Assembly (NCBI GenBank): GCA_964195995.1
Contig: CAXMQS010000044.1
Span: forward strand, 1-24,998
Origin: CAXMQS01 sp964195995
GTDB taxonomy: Bacteria; Actinomycetota; Acidimicrobiia; Spongiisociales; JAOTWH01
Direction: 5' to 3'
Length of the DNA: 24,998 nucleotides
Below the pieces are notes generated by a model, which worked only from the letters and a program-made list of their open reading frames with translations, was not told the origin of the DNA and searched no databases. Both the position numbers and the translations under genes were made by a program. The number at the start of each line of letters is the position of its first letter. Position 1 is the stretch's first letter. Shown in pieces: positions 1-8,000 of this stretch.

Positions 1-122
1 ACAACACCGAGATGGAGGTCGAGCTCATCGCTCCCATCGCCATGGATGAGGGCTTGCGCTTTGCCATCCGTGAGGGTGGACGCACTGTCGGCGCCGGTCG
101 TGTGACGAAGATCCTCGAGTAG
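1..122 (+). CDS. tuf: Elongation factor Tu, C-terminal end (partial)
   Basis: The first 39 complete codons, starting at base 3, read as the C-terminus of EF-Tu and end in TAG at 120-122. The stretch MDEGLRFAIREGGRTVGAGR is the highly conserved end of beta-barrel domain 3. EF-Tu carries aminoacyl-tRNA to the ribosomal A site as a GTP complex. Only this end lies in the window, so the GTPase domain cannot be judged. rpmG starts 20 bases after the stop. A tuf copy ahead of rpmG-tRNA-secE-nusG matches the tufB-type position known in Gram-negative bacteria and Thermus. A second tuf begins at 24732 in the str operon, so the replicon probably carries two copies. Identification is near certain; the relation between the copies is inferred. 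Confidence 0.96.
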   Translation, partial: NTEMEVELIAPIAMDEGLRFAIREGGRTVGAGRVTKILE

Positions 123-142
123 GAACAGAAAGCAGTACAGAG

Positions 143-304
143 ATGGCTTCCGACAAGCGACCGACGCTCAACCTGGCGTGTGAAGACTGCAAGCGCCGTA
201 ACTATGTGACGGTCAAGAATCGTTCAAACACCCAGGACCGTTTGGAGCTGAAGAAGTTCTGCCCTTGGTGTCGCCATCACACGCTGCATCGCGAGCACCG
301 TTAG
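143..304 (+). CDS. rpmG: Large ribosomal subunit protein bL33, zinc-binding form
   Basis: This 53-residue basic protein has two CxxC pairs (Cys13/Cys16 and Cys40/Cys43), which mark the zinc-binding (C+) form of L33. L33 sits near the E site of the 50S subunit. The ATG start at 143 gives the usual family length. The Shine-Dalgarno sequence is poor, only a purine-rich stretch upstream. The gene lies between tuf and the MaoC-type dehydratase gene, which begins six bases after the stop, so the genes are very likely cotranscribed. The same link between rpmG and a FAS-II-type dehydratase is seen in mycobacteria. In other bacteria zinc-containing L33 forms often have a zinc-free paralogue made under zinc limitation; none is visible here. 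Confidence 0.95.
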   Translation: MASDKRPTLNLACEDCKRRNYVTVKNRSNTQDRLELKKFCPWCRHHTLHREHR

Positions 305-310
305 GCCTGC

Positions 311-1135
311 TTGAGCGCCCTTGCCGCCGACAGCTTCGGGCCGGTTTCACACAGTGTCACGCCACAGCGTGTCGCCGCGTTCGTTGCGGCGACTGGCGAT
401 GATGCTGAGCGCTGGGTAGATCACGCACCTCCCGGATACGCGGCCGTGGGCCTGCTGACGGTTGCCGGGCAGTTGCTGTCGGCGGCGATGGTGGACTTCC
501 CGGCGATCGTTCACACGAAACAGCAGTTCCGCTGGGAGGGTCCGTTGGCCGTCGGCTCCGATGTTGAGGTGACCGGGAAGGTGTCGAGCATCAGGGAACG
601 ATCCGGCATGACCATGGTCGACTTCGTGGCCGCGGTTCCGGGGTGGATGACATCAACATCGAGCTTTCTCATGTCGGCTGCCGTCGGCGGAGACAGCCTC
701 GAGTTGGCCGAGCCTCCGCCCACCGACAGGGCGGCGACCGAGATCCCGCTGCCCGAGCCGGTCCCTGCAGCTGGGCAGGACTTGGCGGCTCTCGCCAAGT
801 CGGCGAGCCGGCGAGACATCCTCCAGTACGCCGCGGCGTCCGGCGACTGGAATCCGATTCACTGGGATCACGACTCGGCGGCGGCCGTCGGCCTTGGAGG
901 AGTTATCGCGCATGGCCTCCTGGCGGCGGCATGGCTGGCCCAGGCTGGAGCCAGGTATTCGTTGCGAGCCGACCCCCTCGCCTCCATCGACATTCGCTTT
1001 CGCCGGCCGTTGCGTCCCGGCGACGCCGCGCTCGTTGGCGGAACCGCGTTGGAGGTGACACCACTGGTGCTCGAGTTGGCGCTTATGGTCGGGGCCGATG
1101 CTTTGGTCACGGCAAGCGCCCAAGTGAATGAGTAA
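311..1135 (+). CDS. Fused double-hotdog MaoC-type (3R)-hydroxyacyl dehydratase
   Basis: The 274-residue protein contains two hotdog-fold halves. Residues 10-125 resemble the N-terminal FAS1-like dehydratase half. Residues 160-270 carry the MaoC/hydratase-2 signature GDWNPIHWD, with the Asp179-x4-His184 catalytic pair, followed by GVIAHGLL. The family dehydrates (3R)-hydroxyacyl thioesters in fatty-acid synthesis or hydrates enoyl-CoA. In mycobacteria the HadA, HadB and HadC subunits of the FAS-II dehydratase occupy this same place between rpmG2 and trpT. The single protein here looks like a fused HadA/HadB-type pair, which is inference from order and architecture. The start is TTG, immediately after rpmG. 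The stop overlaps the sigma-factor gene by 8 bases, implying coupling. A CoA-thioester hydratase role cannot be excluded. Confidence 0.85.
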   Translation: MSALAADSFGPVSHSVTPQRVAAFVAATGDDAERWVDHAPPGYAAVGLLTVAGQLLSAAMVDFPAIVHTKQQFRWEGPLAVGSDVEVTGKVSSIRERSGMTMVDFVAAVPGWMTSTSSFLMSAAVGGDSLELAEPPPTDRAATEIPLPEPVPAAGQDLAALAKSASRRDILQYAAASGDWNPIHWDHDSAAAVGLGGVIAHGLLAAAWLAQAGARYSLRADPLASIDIRFRRPLRPGDAALVGGTALEVTPLVLELALMVGADALVTASAQVNE

Positions 1136-1703
1136 CGACATGACGCTCCGCGGGGTCGAACCCTCAGGTGAGGAAGAACTGGTGCGCAGGGCCTGTCTCG
1201 GTGACGAGCAGGCTTTCAGCGCCCTGGTGAGAGGCCATCAGAACGACGTGTTCACACTCGCAAACAGACTGTTAGGGAACCGGGACCTTGCCGCCGATGT
1301 GGCGCAGGAATCCTTCATCCGGGCCTGGAAGGCCATGCCCAACTTCAGAGGCGACGCCAAGTTCTCGACCTGGATGCACCGCATCACCGTCAACACAGCG
1401 TGGACTTGGCGCGAGCGCGCTAAGCGCAAGGCGACCTACAGCCTCGACGACGAGTTCGACATAGCCGATGAGCATCAGGAGACCCCTGAGCTCGCCGGAG
1501 AGCGCGCCGAGCTGCGATCGCTAATCGGCGCCCACATGTTGGCACTCCCTGCGAGCCTGCGAGCAGTGGTCGTGCTGAAGGACGTCTACGGGTGGTCGCA
1601 CCAGGAAATCGCTGACGAGCTCGACATCACCATTTCCGCTGCCAAGGTTCGCCTGCACAGGGCCCGCGCCCGACTCCGCCGTGTCCTGGAAGAGGCGTCA
1701 TGA
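1128..1703 (+). CDS. ECF-family RNA polymerase sigma factor
   Basis: The 191-residue protein has sigma-70 region 2 at about residues 25-95, including the DVAQESFIRAWKAMPNFRG stretch used in core binding and -10 recognition, and region 4 at about 130-187 with a helix-turn-helix around GWSHQEIADELDITISAAKV. It has no regions 1 or 3, which is the extracytoplasmic-function layout. ATG at 1128 overlaps the dehydratase stop; a second ATG at 1140 is equally possible and would remove four residues. The stop overlaps the next gene in an ATGA arrangement, and that gene encodes a zinc-finger anti-sigma factor. It is therefore likely held inactive until a signal releases it. The signal and regulon are unknown, and autoregulation cannot be seen because the gene sits inside an operon. 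Confidence 0.92.
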   Translation: MSNDMTLRGVEPSGEEELVRRACLGDEQAFSALVRGHQNDVFTLANRLLGNRDLAADVAQESFIRAWKAMPNFRGDAKFSTWMHRITVNTAWTWRERAKRKATYSLDDEFDIADEHQETPELAGERAELRSLIGAHMLALPASLRAVVVLKDVYGWSHQEIADELDITISAAKVRLHRARARLRRVLEEAS

Positions 1704-2026
1704 GACTGCTCCACCACATCGCTCAGCGCGGCATGCCGTCCCTTGTTGACAGAGAGGCCCGCGGCCAGCTCAAGGAGCACATCGACAGCTGCATTAGCTG
1801 TCAAGCAGAAGCCTCCCGCTATCGGTCGCTGTCGCGGATCATCGGGAGTTTCTCCTCAGAGACATATGAGCCGCCGTTCGATCTTGTACCCGGGGTGATG
1901 GCCTCACTCGATAGGCCATATCACGAGGCCAAGCGCCGGGTTAAGGCCGGGGCTGCGGCCGGGGCCGCCGTTGCCGTTGCCGGAGCGGTCGTCATTGCTC
2001 GACTGGTACGCCGCCGAGCTGCGTGA
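1700..2026 (+). CDS. Small membrane-anchored zinc-finger anti-sigma factor
   Basis: This 108-residue protein has the zinc anti-sigma signature His27-x3-Cys31-x2-Cys34 (HIDSCISC) near the N-terminus and a hydrophobic segment at about residues 83-103, flanked by basic clusters KRRVK and RLVRRR. It overlaps the sigma gene by four bases, so the two are translated together, as expected for a sigma/anti-sigma pair. The family binds its sigma factor in the cytoplasm and frees it after proteolysis or redox change. Only about seven residues follow the membrane segment, so there is no extracytoplasmic sensor domain. Sensing must be cytoplasmic (perhaps by the Cys/His site) or come from a partner. The role is inferred from motif and coupling. 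Confidence 0.82.
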   Translation: MRLLHHIAQRGMPSLVDREARGQLKEHIDSCISCQAEASRYRSLSRIIGSFSSETYEPPFDLVPGVMASLDRPYHEAKRRVKAGAAAGAAVAVAGAVVIARLVRRRAA

Positions 2027-2064
2027 CCCGTTCCGTCGGCCTAACATTGGCAATGGCTCGCCCA

Positions 2065-2070
2065 TATACT
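2065..2070 (+). promoter_or_regulatory. Candidate -10 element for tRNA-Trp/secE transcription
   Basis: TATACT lies 12 bases before the tRNA and is a good sigma-A -10 match, but no convincing -35 box sits 16-18 bases upstream. The bases after it (CCCTCGG) form a GC-rich discriminator, typical of promoters under stringent control in bacteria. The str-operon promoter has the same TATACTCCC stretch at 21573-21581. A separate start here would let tRNA-Trp, secE and nusG escape dependence on the upstream operon. Confidence 0.4.
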
Positions 2071-2082
2071 CCCTCGGTTTCT

Positions 2083-2157
2083 AGGGGCGTAGCTCAATTT
2101 GGCTAGAGCGCTGGTCTCCAAAACCAGAGGTTGTGGGTTCGAGTCCCGCCGCCCCTG
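2083..2157 (+). tRNA. trnW: tRNA-Trp (anticodon CCA)
   Basis: The cloverleaf folds fully. The 7-bp acceptor stem pairs AGGGGCG with CGCCCCT. The anticodon stem CTGGT/ACCAG encloses loop CTCCAAA with anticodon CCA at 2118-2120. A T-arm with loop TTCGAGT and a D-arm beginning at TAGCTC are present. The discriminator base is G2157, and the 3' CCA is not encoded, so it must be added after transcription. tRNA-Trp directly before secE is a classic arrangement in many bacteria, including mycobacteria and Thermus. Confidence 0.97.
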
Positions 2158-2178
2158 CTCGGCCCGTAGGAGGGCGTC

Positions 2179-2454
2179 GTGAGTAACCGACAGATCCGAA
2201 GGATCACTGAAAAGGAAGAGCGTCGCAGCAAAGGCAAGCGGCCAGATAAGCGCGCCGGAAAAGACCGGGCGAGCCTGCGTGAATTCCTCAGCGAGGTGCG
2301 CCAGGAGCTGAAGCGTGTTTCCTGGCCGAGTCGAGAAGAGCTCATCACCTTTACCGCTGTGACGCTCATCACCACGGTTTCGCTAACGCTGCTCGTCTTC
2401 GGAATGGACATCGTCTTCAAGAAGACGATCCTCGAACTGATCAGGAATCTCTAA
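2179..2454 (+). CDS. secE: Preprotein translocase subunit SecE
   Basis: This 91-residue protein has a lysine/arginine-rich cytoplasmic N-terminus, the amphipathic SecE signature EVRQELKRVSWPSREEL (about residues 39-55) and one membrane span (about 56-80). SecE clamps SecY in the SecYEG export channel. Single-span SecE of this size is normal for Gram-positive lineages. The start is GTG at 2179, preceded by a good ribosome binding site (AGGAGG-like, 2168-2173). The stop overlaps the nusG start by one base (TAATG), so the two are coupled. The secE-nusG pair is nearly universal. Confidence 0.96.
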   Translation: MSNRQIRRITEKEERRSKGKRPDKRAGKDRASLREFLSEVRQELKRVSWPSREELITFTAVTLITTVSLTLLVFGMDIVFKKTILELIRNL

Positions 2455-3413
2455 TGGCCGACCTCCAGGACCTGCTTGCCGGCGTGACTAAGGCCGGCGA
2501 AGAACCGACCGAACCCACCGAAGAAGCTGCGGCCGAGGACGCGGCGACTGTCGAAGAAGTCGAAGAACCCGAAGAATCCGAAGCTGCAGACGAGCAGACG
2601 GCCGAGAGCCTCGAAGAGGTCGTCGCCGTAGTCGATGAAGAGCGCGTCATCGACTCGCCGCTGGCTGCGGCCCTCAGCGCCGCCTTCTCCAAGCCCGAGC
2701 CCGAGCCCGAGGCAGAGGCGGTCGTCGAAGCCGAGCCAGAAGCGGTCGTCGAGACGCCATCAGAAGCCCCCGCCGCCGAAGCGAGCGACGATTCAGCCGA
2801 CGATGAGGATGACGAAGACGATGCCACGGCCGAAGGCGCAGCCGCCACCCCTGTCGTGGGGCCATACGACCTTCCCGGGGCCTGGTACGTAATCCATTCG
2901 TACTCGGGCTATGAGAACAAGGTCAAGGCCAACCTGGAATCCCGGATTAGCTCGATGCACATGGAGGACCAGATCTTCGATGTCGTCATCCCGATGGAAG
3001 ATGTCATCGAGTTCAAGGGCGGTCGCAAGGTGACCGTGAAGAAGAAGGTATTCCCTGGCTACATCCTGGTCCGCCTCTACATGGACGACGACGCCTGGTT
3101 CGTGGTGCGCAACACGCCGGGCGTGACCGGGTTCGTTGGCTCCGGCACCAAGCCGACTCCGCTCTCGAGGCGCGAGGTCGAGCGCATCCTCGGCGTCGCT
3201 AAGGCCGAGGAGGGCGAGAAGAAGAAGGAGCCCCGCTTCAAGCCGGAGTGGGAGGTCGGAGAGACCGTCCGCGTTGTCGAAGGACCCTTTGCCGACTTCA
3301 ACGGACTCATCGAGGACATCAACATCGATCAGCAGAAGGTTCGCGTCCTCGTGGACATCTTCGGCCGTGAGACACCGGTCGAGCTCAGCTTCGAACAGAT
3401 CCAGAAGTACTAG
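2454..3413 (+). CDS. nusG: Transcription termination/antitermination factor NusG with long acidic N-terminal extension
   Basis: The 319-residue protein has two parts. Residues 1-138 are low-complexity, rich in Glu, Ala, Pro and Asp. Residues 141-319 are standard NusG: an NGN domain opening with PGAWYVIHSYSGYENKVKAN, then a KOW domain (about 265-319) with VVEGPFADFNGLIEDI. NusG binds the RNA polymerase clamp and bridges it to Rho or to ribosomal protein S10. Ordinary NusG is about 180 residues. Actinobacterial forms often have acidic N-terminal extensions, and this one is long. The start overlaps the secE stop, leaving little doubt about the reading frame. The extension has no recognised fold and is probably disordered. 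Confidence 0.96.
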   Translation: MADLQDLLAGVTKAGEEPTEPTEEAAAEDAATVEEVEEPEESEAADEQTAESLEEVVAVVDEERVIDSPLAAALSAAFSKPEPEPEAEAVVEAEPEAVVETPSEAPAAEASDDSADDEDDEDDATAEGAAATPVVGPYDLPGAWYVIHSYSGYENKVKANLESRISSMHMEDQIFDVVIPMEDVIEFKGGRKVTVKKKVFPGYILVRLYMDDDAWFVVRNTPGVTGFVGSGTKPTPLSRREVERILGVAKAEEGEKKKEPRFKPEWEVGETVRVVEGPFADFNGLIEDINIDQQKVRVLVDIFGRETPVELSFEQIQKY

Positions 3414-3422
3414 AGGTAAGCG

Positions 3423-3902
3423 ATGGCCAAGAAGATCTCAACCGTTATCAAGCTGCAGATTCCTGCCGGTCAGGCGAGCCCGGCGCCTCCCGTTGGTCCG
3501 GCCCTCGGCCAATACGGACTCAACATTATGGACTTCGTCAATGCCTATAACCAGGCGACGCAGAGCCAGACCGGGACCATCGTTCCCGTAGAGATCACGG
3601 TCTACGAAGACCGAAGCTTCAGCTTCATCACCAAGACACCCCCCGCAGCCGTGCTTCTCCGCCAAGCAGCCAAGATCCCCAAGGGCTCGCCAGAGTCCAA
3701 TCGTCAGAAGGTGGGATCTGTGACGAGGGCGCAGATCCGCGATATCGCCGAGATCAAGATGCCCGACCTCAATGCCAACGACATTGAGGCGGCGATGAAG
3801 ATCGTCGAGGGGTCGGCCCGCTCGATGGGTCTGCTGATCGAGGGCGAAGCCGACTTGAGCGTCATTCAGACCATGGAAGAGGAACCGGTAGCAAGCGAGT
3901 AG
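3423..3902 (+). CDS. rplK: Large ribosomal subunit protein uL11
   Basis: The 159-residue protein is L11, with the Pro-rich PAGQASPAPPVGPALGQYG segment in its N-terminal domain (the thiostrepton-binding face) and the C-terminal rRNA-binding domain ending near residue 142. L11 forms the base of the stalk, binds 23S rRNA in the GTPase-associated centre and is needed for RelA-type stringent sensing. It is about 15 residues longer than usual because of an acidic tail ending MEEEPVASE. ATG at 3423 has a short purine-rich Shine-Dalgarno region (AGAGG) after the nusG stop, nine bases away. Confidence 0.97.
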   Translation: MAKKISTVIKLQIPAGQASPAPPVGPALGQYGLNIMDFVNAYNQATQSQTGTIVPVEITVYEDRSFSFITKTPPAAVLLRQAAKIPKGSPESNRQKVGSVTRAQIRDIAEIKMPDLNANDIEAAMKIVEGSARSMGLLIEGEADLSVIQTMEEEPVASE

Positions 3903-3939
3903 ATCCGAGAGTGGGAGGCTGACAAGCCGTTTGCACCAC

Positions 3940-3946
3940 GAGGAGG
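3940..3946 (+). promoter_or_regulatory. Ribosome binding site fixing the rplA start
   Basis: GAGGAGG lies 5 bases before ATG 3952. It selects that ATG over an in-frame TTG at 3931, which would add seven residues unlike L1. Confidence 0.8.
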
Positions 3947-3951
3947 CAACG

Positions 3952-4659
3952 ATGGGCAACAAGTTCAAGACGGCGGCGGCTAGCTATGACGGCGAAGCCA
4001 CTTTCGCCCCGACCCAAGCGGTCGACATGGTCAAGGAGATGGCGTTCGCCAAGTTCGATGAATCGGTCGACGCCGTGTTCTTCCTTGGCATCGACCCCAA
4101 GAACGCCGACCAAGCAGTTCGAGGAACCGTGTCTCTGCCACACGGCACCGGCAAGTCCCTTCGCATCGCCGTGTTCGCCGAAGGCGATACCGCCAAAGCG
4201 GCGACCGAGGCCGGCGCCGACATCGTTGGCGGCAAGGAGCTCGCTACGGAAATCGCTGGCGGTCGAGATCTCGACTTCGATCTGGTGATCGCGGCTCCCG
4301 AGTTCATGTCCGAGGTTGGCAAGCTGGGCAAGGTGCTCGGACCACGCGGGCTGATGCCCAACCCCAAGGCGGGAACCGTCACCCCCGATGTGGCCAAAGC
4401 CGTCCAGGAGTTCAAGGCAGGCAAGGTCGAGTACCGCAACGATCGCTACGGCAACGTCCACGTGTCGGTTGGCAGGATCTCGTTCCAGCCAGACCAGCTC
4501 CGGGCCAATCTGGCCACCATCACCGACGAGGTCTTGCGCGCCAAGCCCGCCTCGACCAAAGGCCGCTACGTCAACCGGCTGACCCTCTCCTCGACGATGG
4601 GTCCCGGCGTTCACATCGACACTGGCTCCCTCGACGAACTGGCGGGAACCGTTCGGTGA
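3952..4659 (+). CDS. rplA: Large ribosomal subunit protein uL1
   Basis: The 235-residue protein has the L1 signature VLGPRGLMPNPKAGTVTPDV in the second half and ends with the conserved STMGPGVHID. L1 forms the mobile stalk at the E site and in many bacteria represses its own rplKA mRNA by binding a leader mimic of its rRNA site. The length is normal with the ATG at 3952. It follows rplK by 49 bases. It is not followed by rplJ as in most bacteria; its stop overlaps the GTG start of a cupin gene (GTGA). Confidence 0.97.
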   Translation: MGNKFKTAAASYDGEATFAPTQAVDMVKEMAFAKFDESVDAVFFLGIDPKNADQAVRGTVSLPHGTGKSLRIAVFAEGDTAKAATEAGADIVGGKELATEIAGGRDLDFDLVIAAPEFMSEVGKLGKVLGPRGLMPNPKAGTVTPDVAKAVQEFKAGKVEYRNDRYGNVHVSVGRISFQPDQLRANLATITDEVLRAKPASTKGRYVNRLTLSSTMGPGVHIDTGSLDELAGTVR

Positions 4660-4994
4660 GGTGGCTCGTCAAGCGGCTCGAAGACCCGGACGAGACGACG
4701 TTCTTCGAGAAGGGGAGACTGGATGTGGTCCGCCTCGCCGACACCGTCGTCGGGCGTGCCACCTACGAGCCGGGCTGGAAGTGGTCGCAGCACGCCGGCG
4801 AGGGCCTCTGTGAGGTGTCGCATGTTGTGATGGTGCTCGAGGGTCGCAACCGGGTGACTATGGCCGACGGCTCTAGCTTCGTCATGGGGCCCGGAGACAT
4901 CGTCTGGGTGGCCCCAGGCCATGACAGCGAGGTGGTTGGGGACGAGCCTTATGTCTCGCTCCACTTCGAAGGCACCGAGGAGTACGCCTCCTGA
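4656..4994 (+). CDS. Single-domain cupin protein
   Basis: This 112-residue protein is a single conserved beta-barrel of the cupin type. Motif 1 falls around YEPGWKWSQHAGEG...HVVMVLEGR (about residues 38-64), and motif 2 is GPGDIVWVAPGHDSEVV (about 78-94), with His46, His56 and His89 as possible metal ligands. Cupins of this small class are diverse, including isomerases, dioxygenases and sugar- or ligand-binding regulators, and nothing in the sequence identifies a substrate. The GTG start overlaps the rplA stop by four bases, so its translation is probably coupled to L1. The bidirectional terminator at 5025 follows, making this the last gene of the rplKA transcript. Confidence 0.8.
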   Translation: MRWLVKRLEDPDETTFFEKGRLDVVRLADTVVGRATYEPGWKWSQHAGEGLCEVSHVVMVLEGRNRVTMADGSSFVMGPGDIVWVAPGHDSEVVGDEPYVSLHFEGTEEYAS

Positions 4995-5024
4995 TCCCAG
5001 GTCTGCGACGCGGACGCCCATAAG

Positions 5025-5052
5025 AAAAGGGCCCCGCCATCGGGGCCCTTTT
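5025..5052. terminator. Bidirectional intrinsic terminator between convergent genes
   Basis: A perfect 12-bp stem (AAAAGGGCCCCG pairing with CGGGGCCCTTTT) has loop CCAT. It gives an A-tract/T-tract pair on either strand. It lies between the stops of the cupin gene (+) and the protease gene (-), so it can end both transcripts. Confidence 0.93.
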
Positions 5053-5069
5053 CAGATCGCAGGCGGTTG

Positions 5070-8000
5070 CTACAGACCCATCTCACCGGCAACCGGCATC
5101 CAGCCGGCCTCGCCGAACAGGAATGAGCTGTCAGCCGTTCCCGTCGTGTTGGTGTTGCGCTGGTAGAAGGTTGCGTCGGAGTCACGGAACAGCGCCACCG
5201 AGTCCGACCCGTTGGTGTTCCAGTCGCCAGCAACCATCTTGTCGTTGGGGTCACCGAAGATGAGCTTCATATCGGCATTGCCAGTCGTGTGGCTGAGCTT
5301 CATGAAGACCTCACCGGTCGAGATCCGCTGGAGTCCAATGGTCTCGACGCCGTTGCCATCGAAGTCGCCAACGAATGCCGTGTCGCCGAAGTCGCCGAAC
5401 AAGTATGTCTTGCTCGGTTCGCCAGTGCCCATTGTGTTCCACACGTAGACCTTGTTCTCAGCAGGTCGGTAGAGGCCAACGGTGTCGAGTCCGTTGCCGT
5501 TCCAGTCTCCTGCCAGAACCATGTCTCCCGTCTGGCCGAATGGGAAGTCCACGTCTGCCATGCCGGTTGCTATGGCATTGGTGCCATAGAAGTGGCCTGC
5601 GCCGCCGCCGCTCGGCGGTCGCCAGACAGCTGGGGTCTCGACGCCGTCGCCGTCCCAGTCACCGACCAACGGGTGATCGCCAGGATCGCCGAAGGTTATG
5701 GACATCGCTGTCCCGTCACCCTTGCGCAAGTGCCATTCGCCGCTCGTCGGGTCGAACAGCCCGACGTTGTGGACCGAATCCGGATCGACGACGAGGGTCA
5801 CAGTCGTTTCCGCCGAGTCGAGATCGCCATCGTTGGCGACATAGGTGAACGAGTCGTTCTCCCTGGTCGAGCCGTCGTGCACGTAGACGAAGGTGCCGTC
5901 GGCATCGAAGAAGAGGCTCCCGTTGGACGGGTTGCTCGTCTTGCGGGCCGTGAGTGTGTCGCCGTCGACGTCGGAGTCATTGTCGAGAACACCATTCTGG
6001 AACAGCGTTGCGCCGATCTCGAGCTCGTACTGGTCGGCGACGCCGACGGGCCTGCTGTTGTCCAGCGTGAAGTCCGCACTCGTCGTTTCTTCGATGCTGG
6101 CCTCATCATTGGTGACGATGGACGTCACTTCGTTGGTCAGCGTCGGACCCTGAGCGTCCTCGTCGACAGTTACGTCATAGCTGAATGTGATCGGATCGCC
6201 CGAGGGAACGAGGTCGAAGCAGATCTGGTCGCCGTCTGCCAGCACCCCGGTCAGGAGCTCGAAGTTGGCGAAGGCCGTCGCCGTGTCGCCGGCGGCGTTC
6301 TCCACACCGATCGTGCTCGGCCCAAACGCATCCACCAGCCCCTGGTCGATGTTGTCGTAGGCGAAGATGATCTCCGGGAAGTCGGGATCGACGACACCCC
6401 ACACAACGATGTTCATGTCGAGCACCGGCGGGCTACCACCAAACAACTCGAGGTTGTCGTACTCGACGACCGACACCCCAGAACCCGCCGTTGCCAGCGT
6501 TACACCCTGGTTGCTCGGAGCGTCGTAGAACAGCTCGAAGTCCTGCCAGAAGCCGGCAGCCACGTTGTTCGGCGGGTCGGCGTTCGGCAGCGTCTGGGCC
6601 GCCCAGGGCGCTCCTGCGTAGTGGGTCCCGGCGTCGAAGATGACGAAACCGTCGTCAGCGAGGTCGAGACCTGCATAGTCGGTGCCAAAGAAGTCGATCC
6701 CGTCCTGACCCCCGAACGCGCTGAACGTCACCGTGTCGCCAACGATGCCCGGGTCGGTTAGGAAGCTGGCCAGCCCTTCCAGGTCGACGTACCCGCCGAA
6801 GCCGGTATCACAGAATGGGTTGGTCGCTGGAGTGCTCACCTCATAGCCGGGAGCCGGTACAACTTGCGTGCCGCTCCACGTGACCACGCCCCCGTCGTGG
6901 GTGGCCCCGTTGGTTGCTGAACCATCCACATAGGTCAGCCCCTCGGGGAGGGTGTCGGTGATCGTGTAGTCCTGATCCGCATGGGTCACGTTGGACTCGA
7001 TGGTGACTTCGTAGGTCAGCGTGTCGCCAACATCGCCAGAGTCAGGTGTGACCGTCTTGGTCACGTCGTCAGCGTGTCGTTGCAGGTTGATCGCGATCTC
7101 ACCGATGTTGCCAGGCGTTGCCGCCGAGCTACCCAGAGCGAGCACCGCGTAGCCGCGGTCGCCTGCCTCGAGGTCAGGATCATCCCACGCCACGGTCAGG
7201 TCGTATGGAGTGGCCTCGGGGACTGCCGCCGGCCCGGTGGCAGTCATGTTCCCTAGGTCACCAGTAACCACGCCGTAGTCGAGGGTGACGTTGTCGGGGG
7301 AGCCCGTCGAGGCTTCCCAGTTCTGGACGACGATCCACCAGTCCCCAGAAGCCGGGTCCATGATGTCGCAGTACTCGTTGGCACCGCCCGTGCCGCCGAT
7401 GCACTGCTCGCTTGCCTCACCGGGCACGAGGCCGGTACCGACATAGATGTCGATGTCGGGCGCCTCCGAGTCGAATGTCTGCACCACGAGGCGCTCGGCA
7501 CCTGCGGGCACAGTGAGGGTGACCGTCTGGGTGGTGCCGTCGTCGAGGTTGTCGTACGGATCGCCGTTGGTCGGGTCCTCGGTAAGACTCAGGATCTCCT
7601 GGGTGCCAATTGCGAGACCGGTGACCCCAACGGTCAGGTCTGTGATCTCGATAGCCGTGAGGTCCTCGAGCACCTGCGATCCGGCGTCACGCCGTGTCGC
7701 TATATGGACGAGTTCCGGGAAGACGCCTGTCGATGGAACCACAGCGAGGGGCAGCTTGATGTCTGGGCCGGCCCCGGTTGGAGTCAGCACAACTTCGCCG
7801 AAAGCCCACTCGCCGGCATCGAGTCCGTCAACGTTGACGTCGACTTCGATGCTCTGGGTCGCCCCGCCAGCCAGAGTGAACGCAGATGGAGTCACTGTGA
7901 TAGCCGGATCGCCGGATACCGATGCGGTCCAGGTCTCGGAGCCGCCGGTGACGTTCTCTGCTGTTCGAGTGAAACTGCACTCGAGCAGGCATTGGCTGTT

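Noticed and set aside
5289..6761. A 490-codon open frame opposite the protease gene
   Set aside because: It is the antisense of the protease coding sequence, with low-complexity Val/Arg/Asp-rich translation, no domain and no convincing ribosome binding site; the reverse strand encodes clear S8-protease domains.
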